Assembly (NCBI GenBank): GCA_903819815.1
Contig: CAIJFC010000124.1
Coordinates: 1-23,622 of the forward strand
Length of the DNA stretch: 23,622 nucleotides
Direction: 5' to 3'
Source: an uncultured Bacteroidota bacterium
GTDB lineage: Bacteria > Bacteroidota > Bacteroidia > Flavobacteriales > Flavobacteriaceae
Shown: positions 15,148-23,538 of the stretch, piece after piece
How the letters are laid out: every line of letters begins with the position of its first letter
How positions within the stretch are numbered: the stretch's first letter is position 1
Made by a program: the position numbers and the translations under genes
The notes under the pieces: generated by a model
What the model saw: the letters and a program-made list of their open reading frames with translations, nothing else
What the model was told of the DNA's origin: nothing
Databases searched by the model: none

Positions 15148-16365
15148 ATGAGATTACACAGAAATTTAGTTTACACTACCATCGATTCCCTAAATGCGAT
15201 TTTCAATGAAGGGGAATATGCAGATAAAGTAGTGGCAAGAGCTTTAAAAAAAGACAAACGATGGGGAAGTTCCGATCGGAAGTTTGTTGCTGAAACTATC
15301 TATGAAATAGTTCGTTGGAAACGATTATACGCTGAAATTGCCGAAGTAAAAGAACCGTTTGACAGAGATAATCTTTGGAGAATGTTCTCTGTTTGGGCAG
15401 TTTTAAGAGGTTACCCAATTCCCGATTGGAGACAATTAGAAGGAACTCCTGAACGAAAAATTAAAGGGCGTTTTGATGAATTATCAAAAATTAGAGCTTT
15501 AAAAGAATCCATTCCAGATTGGATGGACGAATTAGGAGTTAAAGAATTAGGTGAAAAAGTTTGGTCCACCGAAATAGCTGCCCAAAACCAACCCGCAAAA
15601 GTAATATTAAGAGTCAATACTTTAAATACAACTCGTGAAAAATTACACGCCCTTTTAATGGATTTAAATATTGAAACTACTTTTTTAAAAGACCAACCTG
15701 ACGCATTAGTTTTAAAAGAAAGAGCCAATGTATTTATGACCGATGCATTTAAAGCAGGAATGTTTGAAGTTCAAGATGCCAATTCACAATTAGTTGCTGC
15801 TTTTTTAGATGTAAAACCTGGAATGAGAGTAGTTGACACTTGCGCTGGTGCGGGAGGAAAAACCTTACATTTGGCCTCATTAATGGAAAATAAAGGCCAA
15901 TTAATAGCAATGGATTTATACGAAAGTAAATTAAAGCAGTTGAAATTAAGAGCAAAAAGAAATGGCGCCTTCAATATTGAATACAAGATCATTGATTCTA
16001 CTAAGGTCATTAAAAAACTACAGGAAAAAGCGGATCGTGTTTTGATTGACGCACCTTGCAGCGGTTTAGGAGTCTTGAAAAGAAATCCAGATGCCAAGTG
16101 GAAACTCCAACCTGAATTCATCGATAATATTCGGAAAGTTCAAGCTGAAGTTCTTGAAAGTTATTCTAGAATTGTTAAACCCGGTGGAAAATTAGTTTAT
16201 GCTACTTGTTCTGTTTTACCTTCAGAAAACCAAGATCAAGTAGGCCACTTCTTAAAAAATACCGAAATGGGCAAGAACTTTAAATTGATAAAAGACACTA
16301 AAATTTTAGCTTCAGAATCAGGTTTTGATGGGTTTTACATGGCATTGCTTGAAAGAAATTCTTAA
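15148..16365 (+). CDS. RsmB/NOP-family rRNA (cytosine-5-)-methyltransferase
   Basis: A 405-residue SAM-dependent RNA m5C methyltransferase. The N-terminal NusB-like helical part (ADKVVARALKKDKRWGSSDRKFVAETIYEIVRWKR) is the RsmB type that binds 16S rRNA. The catalytic domain has VVDTCAGAGGKTLHLA (motif I, 228 onward), DAPCSGLGVLKRNPD (motif IV, Cys304) and VYATCSVLPSEN (motif VI, Cys354). Both cysteines of the two-Cys mechanism are present. E. coli RsmB methylates 16S C967; the target here is inferred. The gene appears to be monocistronic. Confidence 0.92.
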   Translation: MRLHRNLVYTTIDSLNAIFNEGEYADKVVARALKKDKRWGSSDRKFVAETIYEIVRWKRLYAEIAEVKEPFDRDNLWRMFSVWAVLRGYPIPDWRQLEGTPERKIKGRFDELSKIRALKESIPDWMDELGVKELGEKVWSTEIAAQNQPAKVILRVNTLNTTREKLHALLMDLNIETTFLKDQPDALVLKERANVFMTDAFKAGMFEVQDANSQLVAAFLDVKPGMRVVDTCAGAGGKTLHLASLMENKGQLIAMDLYESKLKQLKLRAKRNGAFNIEYKIIDSTKVIKKLQEKADRVLIDAPCSGLGVLKRNPDAKWKLQPEFIDNIRKVQAEVLESYSRIVKPGGKLVYATCSVLPSENQDQVGHFLKNTEMGKNFKLIKDTKILASESGFDGFYMALLERNS

Positions 16366-16417
16366 TTCGCTAAAATCTAACTTTAAGCAAACCTTAAGAT
16401 TTAAATCTAAAAAAGCT

Positions 16418-16446
16418 ATGTTTTAAATAATTTTGATATAAATTTG
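16418..16446 (+). promoter_or_regulatory. Promoter candidate for the endonuclease gene
   Basis: ATG (one mismatch from TTG) at 16418-16420, 18-nt spacer, TAAATTTG at 16439-16446. The start codon is 21 bp further on. Confidence 0.42.
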
Positions 16447-16467
16447 ACACCCCTATATAATTAATTT

Positions 16468-17616
16468 ATGAAACAATTTTTTACTATCCTAGCTGTGCTT
16501 TTTTGTCTAAATAGTTTTGCACAAATACCATCTGGGTATTATACAAGTGCTACTGGAACAGGTTTGGCTTTAAAAACACAATTAAAAAAAATAATAGATG
16601 CTGTAAATGACGGTTTACCGTCTGAACGTCTTCATACAGATCAAGGATATGGAGCACTTATGACTCTATATACTCATGCTGCTTTTAGAGACAATTATTA
16701 TGAAAATGACGGCAGTTTATTAGACATGTATTCAGAAAATCCAACTGGGGCAGATCCTTATAATTACACTTCAACTTCTCAACAGTGTGGAAACTATTCT
16801 AACGAAGGAGATTGTTATAACAGAGAGCATTTAATTCCACAGTCCTATTTTGATAATTATGCTATTGACCCTATGAAAAACGATCCGTTTTTTGTGGTTC
16901 CTTCAGATGGAAAAGTAAATGGCGAAAGAAATAACTATCCTTTTGGAAAAGTTGGAACAGCTAGCTATACTTCTCAAAATGGTTCAAAAAGAGGTAATGG
17001 ACTCAATTCAGGCTATGCTCAAGGGTACTCAGGAATTGTATTTGAACCTGTTAATGATTTTAAAGGGGATATTGCGAGGGCTTTTTTCTATTTTGCAACC
17101 CGCTACGAAGATTTTATGGGTAATTTTTATACCACTGCCAATGCTTCTTCTTGTCAATCAAAAAATATGTTTGACGGCTCAATAGGTAGAGTATTTACTA
17201 ACCCTTTTATAGATATTCTTGTAAAATGGCACACAGATGATCCAGTTAGTGCCAAAGAAATTGCTATTAATAACGATATTTATTACAATCATCAATCCAA
17301 TAGAAATCCGTACATAGATCATCCAGAATATGTTAGTACCATTTGGAGTAGTTTTTTAGGGAATACTACATTTGAATTAGAAAATTCAATTTCTATTTAT
17401 CCAAACCCAACAGATAATGGATCAATTTCTATCAATACCAATTCTACAATTGATAACATCCAATTAATTACTATTAATGGACAATTGATTAATGATTTTA
17501 ACAATCCAGTGAAAATAAATGAAACCTATACTTTAGAAAATTTACCACAAGGGTTTTATTTCTTAAAGTTAACCTCTAATAATAATTCAATTACTAAAAA
17601 GATTAGCGTGAATTAA
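16468..17616 (+). CDS. Secreted endonuclease I with type IX sorting domain
   Basis: A 382-residue extracellular nuclease. A signal peptide (MKQFFTILAVLFCLNSFAQ, 1-19) is followed by the endonuclease I (Pfam EndA/NucM type) domain, with the active-site block CYNREHLIPQSYF (His121 in the ββα-metal fold). Later conserved strings are DIARAFFYFATRYED and WHTDDPVSAKEIAINNDIYYNHQSNRNPYID. Residues about 309-382 (ISIYPNPTDNGSI…LENLPQGFYFLKLTSN…KKISVN) form a typical type A C-terminal domain for the type IX secretion system. The enzyme should be exported or surface-attached and degrade extracellular DNA or RNA for nutrients. The Asn-rich tail is usual for this domain. Confidence 0.95.
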   Translation: MKQFFTILAVLFCLNSFAQIPSGYYTSATGTGLALKTQLKKIIDAVNDGLPSERLHTDQGYGALMTLYTHAAFRDNYYENDGSLLDMYSENPTGADPYNYTSTSQQCGNYSNEGDCYNREHLIPQSYFDNYAIDPMKNDPFFVVPSDGKVNGERNNYPFGKVGTASYTSQNGSKRGNGLNSGYAQGYSGIVFEPVNDFKGDIARAFFYFATRYEDFMGNFYTTANASSCQSKNMFDGSIGRVFTNPFIDILVKWHTDDPVSAKEIAINNDIYYNHQSNRNPYIDHPEYVSTIWSSFLGNTTFELENSISIYPNPTDNGSISINTNSTIDNIQLITINGQLINDFNNPVKINETYTLENLPQGFYFLKLTSNNNSITKKISVN

Positions 17617-17632
17617 TTTAGAATTACCTCAT

Positions 17633-17667
17633 AAAAAAACTCCGATTTATCATCGGAGTTTTTTTTT
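17633..17667. terminator. Bidirectional intrinsic terminator between endonuclease and rho
   Basis: ACTCCGAT (17639-17646), loop TTATC, ATCGGAGT (17652-17659), flanked by A-run on the left and T-run on the right. It can stop both the endonuclease transcript (plus) and the rho transcript (minus). Confidence 0.88.
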
Positions 17668-17686
17668 ATTTAAAAATTACAAAATT

Positions 17687-19399
17687 CTAATTGTTCATAG
17701 AAATTAAAAATTCCTCATTGTTTTTCGTTTTCTTGAAACGGTCGTTGATAAAATCCATTGCTTCTATTGGGTTCATGTCAGAAAGATATTTTCTCATAAT
17801 CCACATGCGTTGCAATGTTTTTTCATCTAGAAGTAGGTCATCACGACGTGTGCTCGATGAAGTCAAATCGATAGCTGGAAAAATACGTCTGTTTGCAATT
17901 TTTCTATCCAATTGCAATTCCATATTTCCTGTACCTTTGAATTCTTCAAAAATTACCTCATCCATTTTAGAACCTGTTTCCGTAAGGGCTGTAGCAATAA
18001 TACTCAATGAACCTCCATTTTCAACATTACGAGCAGCCCCAAAGAAACGTTTGGGTTTTTGTAAAGCATTGGCATCTACACCACCACTTAATACTTTTCC
18101 AGAAGCGGGTTGAACCGTATTATAAGCACGCGCTAAACGAGTAATAGAATCTAATAATACTACTACATCGTGACCACATTCTACCAATCGTTTTGCTTTT
18201 TCAAGTACAATATTTGCGATTTTAACGTGCTCTTGTGGTTCTCTATCAAAAGTGGAAGCGATAACTTCCCCACGAACACTTCGTTGCATGTCGGTAACTT
18301 CCTCTGGACGTTCGTCAATTAAAAGTACAATTAAGTAAACTTCAGGATGATTGGCAGCAATGGCATTAGCAATGTCTTTCAACAACATAGTTTTACCCGT
18401 TTTAGGTTGCGCCACAATCATTCCACGTTGTCCTTTTCCAATTGGTGAAAATAGATCGATGATTCGAGTTGATATCGTACTTTGTTTTTCAGCTATTCTG
18501 AATTTTTCAGAAGGAAAAACTGGTGTTAAATGTTCAAAAGAAACTCGGTCTCGAACCACTTGCGGATCGTGACCGTTTATTTTTAATATACGAACTAAAG
18601 GAAAGAATTTTTCACCCTCTTTTGGTGGACGAACCACCCCTTTTACAGTATCACCGGTTTTTAAACCAAATAATCTAACTTGAGAAGTTGATAAATAAAT
18701 ATCATCAGGAGAAGCTAAATAATTGTAATCCGACGAACGTAAAAAACCATATCCTTCCGACATCATTTCTAAAACTCCTTCGCTTTCAATGATTCCATCA
18801 AATTCAAAATCTGAATGTCCAAAATTACTTTTCTTGCCTTTAAAATTAGGATTTAAATTCCCATTAGGACCCTGATTTTGATTCTGATTTGGGTTCTGAT
18901 TTGGGTTCTGATTTGGATTTTGTTTTTGATTGGGATTTAATTTCTGATTGGGATTTTTAGGCTTTTCTTCAGGAGATTCTTCACTATTCTCCTCATCAAT
19001 TTCATTTTCTGAATTGGTTTCGGTAAACGCTTTAGCCGCAACTTTAGCTTCAAAATCTGCTTTTTTAAACTTTACAACTTTGCGCTCTTTTGGATTTTCG
19101 GCAGGAACTTCTTCTATTACAGCTTCCTTATTTTCTTCAACTTGTTCAGCTGATTCAGAAAATAAAGACATCGATTCTGCTTTTTTGTCAACAGTAATCC
19201 TTGCTCTTTTAGGTTTAGCATCGATAGAATTCTCGGTTTTAGCATCAGAATTGCTTTCAGAAAACGAAGATTGAACTTCTAAAATCTGATTGATTAATGC
19301 TTCTTTTTTAACACCAGTAATTTTAGTAATATTGGCTGCTTTCGCAATTTCTTGAAGCTCAGAAAGCTTCATTTCTTTTAATACAGAAATCTCAAACAT
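17687..19399 (-). CDS. rho: Transcription termination factor Rho with long disordered insert
   Basis: A 570-residue hexameric RNA-dependent ATPase that ends transcription. Residues 1-43 are the Rho_N helical domain (LKEMKLSELQEIAKAANI). Residues about 44-195 are a disordered insert: first acidic and Lys-rich, then an NPNQ-repeat stretch (about 149-185). Residues about 200-278 are the cold-shock-like RNA-binding domain (EGVLEMMSEGYGFLR). The ATPase core has Walker A AQPKTGKT (330-337), Walker B VVVLLDS (Asp417), Q-loop LSGGVDANALQKPKRFF (437 onward) and R-loop KGTGNMELQLDR (488 onward). E. coli Rho has 419 residues; the surplus is the insert, which is normal for Bacteroidota. The DUF4293 gene is divergent. 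Confidence 0.97.
   Translation of the reverse strand: MFEISVLKEMKLSELQEIAKAANITKITGVKKEALINQILEVQSSFSESNSDAKTENSIDAKPKRARITVDKKAESMSLFSESAEQVEENKEAVIEEVPAENPKERKVVKFKKADFEAKVAAKAFTETNSENEIDEENSEESPEEKPKNPNQKLNPNQKQNPNQNPNQNPNQNQNQGPNGNLNPNFKGKKSNFGHSDFEFDGIIESEGVLEMMSEGYGFLRSSDYNYLASPDDIYLSTSQVRLFGLKTGDTVKGVVRPPKEGEKFFPLVRILKINGHDPQVVRDRVSFEHLTPVFPSEKFRIAEKQSTISTRIIDLFSPIGKGQRGMIVAQPKTGKTMLLKDIANAIAANHPEVYLIVLLIDERPEEVTDMQRSVRGEVIASTFDREPQEHVKIANIVLEKAKRLVECGHDVVVLLDSITRLARAYNTVQPASGKVLSGGVDANALQKPKRFFGAARNVENGGSLSIIATALTETGSKMDEVIFEEFKGTGNMELQLDRKIANRRIFPAIDLTSSSTRRDDLLLDEKTLQRMWIMRKYLSDMNPIEAMDFINDRFKKTKNNEEFLISMNN
18868..18960 (-). repeat. 12-bp in-frame repeat in rho coding for NPNQ
   Basis: On the plus strand, variants of CTGATTTGGGTT follow each other, interrupted by TTTTTG variants. 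They code for repeated Asn-Pro-Asn-Gln in the Rho insert. The repeat keeps the frame and may change length between strains. Confidence 0.75.
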
Positions 19400-19554
19400 A
19401 AAATGTTATTTGAATTTAATTGTTGTGGAATAATAAATAAAGAATTTGTGATTTTTTTTAAATGAAATCTCCAAAGGATGAAGTACTTAAGTATTTGTTA
19501 TGCAATAATACAAAATATTATTAATAATCATAGTGTTTTTTTAATTTTAATTAA

Positions 19555-19562
19555 TATTTTTG
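19555..19562 (+). promoter_or_regulatory. -7 box TATTTTTG before the DUF4293 gene
   Basis: An exact TAnnTTTG match 18 bp before the start codon. GTG at 19533-19535 is a weak -33 candidate at 19-nt spacing. Confidence 0.35.
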
Positions 19563-19580
19563 TTTTAACAATTTACAATA

Positions 19581-19994
19581 ATGATTCAAAGAATACAAAC
19601 AGTCTATTTATTAGTTGCATTAGTGATTTTAGGAGCACTTCCTTTTGTTTTTCCACTATTTACAATGAGCGATGGAAATGAATTTCGTTTCATGAACGAT
19701 TCCTTTTATACCGTACTTTTTGGATTATCCACAACATTAACTTTAATTAGTATAATGTATTTCAAAAAAAGACAGCATCAATTTGTATTGAACAGATTGA
19801 CTATCATATTGAACTTAATTTTATTAGGATTATTTGTATATCGTTCGCTAAATTTATCTGGAGAAGCTGTTCAAGTTTCTGAGAAAGGTATTGGGATGTT
19901 CCTTCCTATTGTTGCTATCGTTTTCTTGGCTTTGGCCAATAGAGCCATCAAAAAGGATGAAGATCTCGTAAAATCTGCTGATCGTTTACGATAA
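19581..19994 (+). CDS. DUF4293 family membrane protein
   Basis: A 137-residue protein with four hydrophobic segments (VYLLVALVILGALPFVFPLF; TVLFGLSTTLTLISIMYF; LTIILNLILLGLFVYRSL; IGMFLPIVAIVFLALANRAI) and a charged C-terminus (KKDEDLVKSADRLR). The start MIQRIQTVYLL is characteristic of the Bacteroidota DUF4293 family, which I recall as usually adjacent to rho. The function is unknown. It is divergent from rho and ends in a terminator. Confidence 0.88.
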   Translation: MIQRIQTVYLLVALVILGALPFVFPLFTMSDGNEFRFMNDSFYTVLFGLSTTLTLISIMYFKKRQHQFVLNRLTIILNLILLGLFVYRSLNLSGEAVQVSEKGIGMFLPIVAIVFLALANRAIKKDEDLVKSADRLR

Positions 19995-20022
19995 ACCTAT
20001 AAACTTGTTTATTAATGCGAAG

Positions 20023-20053
20023 AAAAACCTGAACGAAAGTTTGGGTTTTTTTT
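20023..20053. terminator. Intrinsic terminator, possibly bidirectional
   Basis: AAAAACCTGAAC (20023-20034) pairs with GTTTGGGTTTTT (20039-20050) with two G·T pairs around a GAAA tetraloop, then more T. It ends the DUF4293 transcript. The minus strand also has a T-run and could stop the phosphodiesterase gene. Confidence 0.78.
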
Positions 20054-20063
20054 CGTTTATTAT

Positions 20064-20105
20064 TACCGCAATGTCCGCAAAGGTTTTAAACAAAGCTCGC
20101 TAAGA
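20064..20105. repeat. Dispersed repeat fragment ACCGCAATGTCCGCAAAGG
   Basis: This fragment resembles the CGCAAAGGGCGCAAAG block at about 3211-3250 and belongs to the same vocabulary of recurrent intergenic pieces. No gene. Confidence 0.4.
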
Positions 20106-20150
20106 AATATATATAAAAGTCTATCCTCTCTTTGTCTATTATCTATATTC

Positions 20151-20645
20151 TTACCTCTTCCCGATTTCAATAATTTCCAAATTTGAAATTTTTTCTCCCT
20201 CAATTTCAAATCGTAGCATCGTTCTCATTTGGTGAAAACCACTTATTCCAGCAGCTCCAGGATTCATGTGTAAAAAATTATGTTTTTTATCAAACATCAC
20301 TTTTAAAATGTGGGAATGGCCACAAATAAACAATTTTGGAGGATTATTCAACATTTCATCCCTAATATTGGGATTGTATTTTCCAGGATAACCACCTATA
20401 TGCGTCATCCAAACATCCACTCCCTCACACATAAATCGGTTGTGCAACGGAAATTCCATTCGCGCTTTATCGTCATCAATATTACCAAAAACTGCCCGTA
20501 AAGGCTTCATCTTCTTTATCGTATCGGTTACCGCCAAATCCCCAATATCACCAGCATGCCAAACCTCATCCGCCAAATTAACGTACTTTAAAATCGTTTC
20601 ATCTAGGTGACTGTGCGTGTCGGAAAGAAGCAATATTTTTCTCAA
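20151..20645 (-). CDS. YfcE-type metallophosphoesterase
   Basis: A 164-residue phosphodiesterase if started at TTG 20645, giving MRKILLLSDTHSHLDE, the usual family start. The metal site is complete: Asp9 and His11 (DTH), Asp33 (AGDIGD), Asn55 (GNIDD), His82 (MTHIGG), and His110 and His112 (CGHSH). YfcE-like enzymes hydrolyse phosphodiesters such as bis-pNPP in vitro; the natural substrate is unknown. An in-frame ATG (20675) and GTG (20702) would add 10 or 19 residues, but both lie inside the structured repeat element at 20659-20727 and encode sequence foreign to the family. TTG is therefore preferred, with moderate certainty on the start only. Confidence 0.88.
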   Translation of the reverse strand: MRKILLLSDTHSHLDETILKYVNLADEVWHAGDIGDLAVTDTIKKMKPLRAVFGNIDDDKARMEFPLHNRFMCEGVDVWMTHIGGYPGKYNPNIRDEMLNNPPKLFICGHSHILKVMFDKKHNFLHMNPGAAGISGFHQMRTMLRFEIEGEKISNLEIIEIGKR

Positions 20646-20658
20646 AATTGATTTTTTA

Positions 20659-20727
20659 GGAGCTATTTCCAGCATTCCGTTACAATCTGTGCTAAAAAGC
20701 ACAGGATTTTCACTTCAATCTGGGCTA
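20659..20727 (-). ncRNA. Structured intergenic element, copy 2, in the phosphodiesterase leader
   Basis: Read on the minus strand it starts TAGCCC and ends GGAAATAGCTCC, as does copy 1 at 115-199. Pairs: AGC/GCT (20724-20726 with 20661-20663), CCAG/CTGG (20720-20723 with 20669-20672) and AATCCTGTGC/GCACAGATT (20699-20708 with 20684-20692, one bulged C). The loop is closed by TGTGCT/AGCACA. Against copy 1, CCTG/CAGG has become CCAG/CTGG and CAC/GTG has become TGTGC/GCACA. Both are compensatory changes supporting the fold. It sits directly before the phosphodiesterase start codon, so it may act as a 5' leader here. Confidence 0.55.
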
Positions 20728-20826
20728 GGATTTTGAGGTAAATTTAAACATTCCAACTCCAAATAAAAAATCATATTTACAATCAACTTTGATCACCTGC
20801 AATTTCGTAGCGAAAAAATTAATAAG

Positions 20827-20834
20827 TATCTTTA
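20827..20834 (+). promoter_or_regulatory. Weak -7 box TATCTTTA before truA
   Basis: One mismatch from TAnnTTTG, 19 bp before the TTG start of truA. TTC/TCG near 20804-20807 is a weak -33 candidate. Confidence 0.28.
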
Positions 20835-20853
20835 CCACTTCAAAATAAGTCTC

Positions 20854-21588
20854 TTGAGGTATTTCATAAAATTAGCATACAACGGAACAAATTACCACGG
20901 TTGGCAAGTTCAACCCAACGCATCGTCGGTACAAGAAACTTTGAATAAAGCCCTTTCCGTAATACTAAATTCTGATATAAATATTATGGGAGCAGGAAGA
21001 ACCGACACCGGAGTTCATGCCAAAGAAATGTTTGCTCATTTTGACTACGCTCCTACTCTTGAAATTGAATCAACGTTACACAAACTGAATTCCTATCTTC
21101 CAAAAGACATCGTAATTTACAATATAATTCCCGTTCATGATGACGCTCACGCCCGTTTCGATGCCAAAAAAAGAACGTATCACTATTATATTACTTCTGT
21201 GAAAGACGTTTTTTCTCAAGAGGAATGTTGGTATTTTCATCAAAATCTAGATGTAGAATTAATGAATCAAGCGGCGAAAATGCTATTTAATCACACCGAT
21301 TTTCAATGTTTTTCTAAAGTAAATACCGACGTAAATACTTTCAATTGCACTATTTCTGAGGCGTATTGGACACAAGAAAACAACCAATTGATTTTTACCA
21401 TTTCAGCAGATCGATTTCTACGAAATATGGTTCGCGCAATTGTTGGAACTCTCGTAAATGTTGGTTTGCATAAAATCACCCTTTCCGATTTTAATTCCAT
21501 TATTGAAAATAAAAATAGAAATGAAGCCGGTTTTTCCGTTCCGGCACAAGGCTTGTTTCTAACTAAAATTGAATATGAATATATATAA
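20854..21588 (+). CDS. truA: tRNA pseudouridine(38-40) synthase TruA
   Basis: A 244-residue enzyme converting U38, U39 and U40 of the tRNA anticodon stem-loop to pseudouridine. The start MRYFIKLAYNGTNYHGWQVQ is the family N-terminus and uses a TTG codon; no ATG lies near. The catalytic Asp is Asp51 in GAGRTDTGVHA. Further motifs are RFDAKKRTYHYYI and RFLRNMVRAIVGTLV. The length is normal. The ABC exporter gene follows 44 bp downstream on the same strand with no terminator between, so they are probably co-transcribed. Confidence 0.96.
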   Translation: MRYFIKLAYNGTNYHGWQVQPNASSVQETLNKALSVILNSDINIMGAGRTDTGVHAKEMFAHFDYAPTLEIESTLHKLNSYLPKDIVIYNIIPVHDDAHARFDAKKRTYHYYITSVKDVFSQEECWYFHQNLDVELMNQAAKMLFNHTDFQCFSKVNTDVNTFNCTISEAYWTQENNQLIFTISADRFLRNMVRAIVGTLVNVGLHKITLSDFNSIIENKNRNEAGFSVPAQGLFLTKIEYEYI

Positions 21589-21632
21589 ATGCTTTTTTAA
21601 ACAAACAATACAAGTTACACTATCAAATTAAT

Positions 21633-23387
21633 ATGAAAGCAAAAGCATTCGATACCATTGTTTTTAAAAGGATATTAAAATATGCTCAACCCTATAAATT
21701 CCGATTTAATAGTGTTATTCTATTTGCCATTTTCCTATCAATTTTTGCTGCATTACGTCCCTATTTATTAAAATTAACCGTCGATGATTATATAAAAACT
21801 CACGATCAAGCGGGACTTTTATGGTATGTAACATTAATGGGGATTGTTCTTATTCTGGAAGTACTTTCCAACTTTTTCTTTGTGTATTGGGCGAATTGGT
21901 TGGGACAAGATATTGTAAAAGATGTTCGTGTAAAACTCTTCAAACACATGTTGAGTTTCAAAATGAAATATTACGATACCGCTCCTGTTGGACAATTAAT
22001 TACAAGGTCGGTTTCCGATATGGAATCCATTGCTAAAATTTTCAGTCAAGGGTTATTCATGATTGCCAGTGACTTACTGAAAATGCTTGTAATTCTAATT
22101 TTCATGCTTAAGGAAAATTGGAAATTAACAATTATTGTATTTATAGCAATGCCAATATTGGTATTCGTAACCCGAATTTTCCAGCGCAAAATGCAAGTGA
22201 CTTTTGAAGAAGTACGAAATCAAATAGCAAACCTCAACACCTTTGTTCAAGAGCGGGTTACCGGAATGAAAATCGTTCAACTCTTCAATAGAGAGACTAT
22301 TGAATATGAAAAATTCAAAGAAATTAATGCGAAACATAAAAATGCTTGGGTAAAAACCATTCTTTACAACTCCATTTTTTTTCCAATTGCCGATATTATT
22401 TCATCATTAACTTTAGGTTTCATTGTTCTTTATGGAGGTTTCCGAATTCTAGATGGAGATACTACAACTACATTTGGAGATATCTTTTCTTACACCATGT
22501 ATATTGGAATGTTATTTAATCCGTTACGTCAAATTGCGGATAAATTCAACGAAATGCAAATGGGAATGATCTCTGCCAATCGTGTTTTTGAAATTTTAGA
22601 TACTAAAGAACACATTCAAGACATTGGAACAATTGAGGCGCCAACATTTAAAGGAGCTATTGAATTTAATGAGGTTAAATTCAGCTATATAGATAATGAA
22701 GAAGTAATAAAAGGAATTAATTTAAGTGTGCAGCCTGGGCAAACAATAGCCATTGTTGGAGCTACAGGAGCGGGTAAAACAACTATTATCAATTTACTAA
22801 ATCGGTTTTACGAAATCAATAGCGGAACCATATATATTGATAATCAGAACATACACGACTATACTTTGGATTCACTGAGAAAACAAATCGCAGTCGTATT
22901 ACAGGATGTTTTTCTATTTGCAGATACCATAATAAACAATATTACGCTGAACAATCCGGAGATTTCTCGTGAGCAAGTAGTGGCGGCAGCCAAAAAAATT
23001 GGAGTCCATGAATTTATCAATAGTTTGCCCGGGGGTTATGACTACAATGTAAAAGAAAGGGGTGTAATGTTATCCTCAGGGCAACGCCAATTAATTGCAT
23101 TTTTACGCGCCTATGTTAGTAATCCGAGTATCTTGATTTTGGACGAAGCTACTTCATCAATCGACATGTATTCAGAGGAATTAATACAAAAGGCAACTGA
23201 AACAATTACCAAAGGAAGAACATCAATAATTATCGCACATCGATTGGCAACAATCATTAACGCTGACAAAATTGTAGTAATGGACAACGGATTAATTGTT
23301 GAACAAGGAACCCACCAAGAATTATTAAATGTAACTTCCGGTTATTACAAAAACTTATACGATTCGCAATTTGTTTTAAATTCATAA
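21633..23387 (+). CDS. MsbA-like ABC exporter, fused permease and ATPase
   Basis: A 584-residue half-transporter. Residues about 20-310 hold six membrane segments, and residues about 340-580 the ATPase domain. Walker A is GATGAGKTT (376-384), the Q-loop is VVLQDVFLF (421-429), the signature is LSSGQ (480-484, Ser for the first Gly), Walker B is LILDEATSSID (501-511) and the switch His is His536 in IAHRLAT. Such homodimers flip lipids or export drugs and peptides; I recall it as a conserved truA neighbour in Flavobacteria. The substrate cannot be predicted. No terminator is seen before the mini-ORF array. Confidence 0.93.
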   Translation: MKAKAFDTIVFKRILKYAQPYKFRFNSVILFAIFLSIFAALRPYLLKLTVDDYIKTHDQAGLLWYVTLMGIVLILEVLSNFFFVYWANWLGQDIVKDVRVKLFKHMLSFKMKYYDTAPVGQLITRSVSDMESIAKIFSQGLFMIASDLLKMLVILIFMLKENWKLTIIVFIAMPILVFVTRIFQRKMQVTFEEVRNQIANLNTFVQERVTGMKIVQLFNRETIEYEKFKEINAKHKNAWVKTILYNSIFFPIADIISSLTLGFIVLYGGFRILDGDTTTTFGDIFSYTMYIGMLFNPLRQIADKFNEMQMGMISANRVFEILDTKEHIQDIGTIEAPTFKGAIEFNEVKFSYIDNEEVIKGINLSVQPGQTIAIVGATGAGKTTIINLLNRFYEINSGTIYIDNQNIHDYTLDSLRKQIAVVLQDVFLFADTIINNITLNNPEISREQVVAAAKKIGVHEFINSLPGGYDYNVKERGVMLSSGQRQLIAFLRAYVSNPSILILDEATSSIDMYSEELIQKATETITKGRTSIIIAHRLATIINADKIVVMDNGLIVEQGTHQELLNVTSGYYKNLYDSQFVLNS

Positions 23388-23448
23388 ATGGCATTATAAA
23401 ATTGGTTAACTAATTGCAGTTTCCTATTATCAAATAAAAATTAATTCA

Positions 23449-23456
23449 TAAATTTG
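23449..23456 (+). promoter_or_regulatory. -7 box TAAATTTG before the mini-ORF array
   Basis: An exact TAnnTTTG match 61 bp after the exporter stop codon and 28 bp before the first mini-ORF start. Transcription would begin near 23463, leaving a leader of about 20 nt. No TTG lies at the proper -33 spacing (ATTA-like sequence only). Confidence 0.42.
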
Positions 23457-23484
23457 CAACAGATTTTTAATAAATAAACATAAA

Positions 23485-23520
23485 ATGACACGAGCTTTTG
23501 CGACTGCATTTTTACCATAA
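23485..23520 (+). CDS. Mini-ORF copy 1, MTRAFATAFLP
   Basis: ATG to TAA, 11 residues. It is preceded by an A-rich stretch (aataaataaacataaa), which is how Bacteroidota start codons usually look. It ends in Pro directly before the stop codon, a context known to slow translation termination. It uses CGA and GCG, which look uncommon next to the AT-rich genes around it, hinting that the nucleotide sequence itself may also be under constraint. I do not recognise the peptide. Translation is unproven. Confidence 0.4.
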   Translation: MTRAFATAFLP

Positions 23521-23538
23521 TTAAATAAATAAATAAAA

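Noticed and set aside
15411..16121. Several minus-strand frames of 68-116 residues under the RsmB-like gene
   Set aside because: Antisense shadows of a gene with full catalytic motifs. No motif of their own.
18948..19274. 108-residue Ser/Phe-rich frame opposite rho
   Set aside because: Antisense of the low-complexity Rho insert. The Rho frame is certain.
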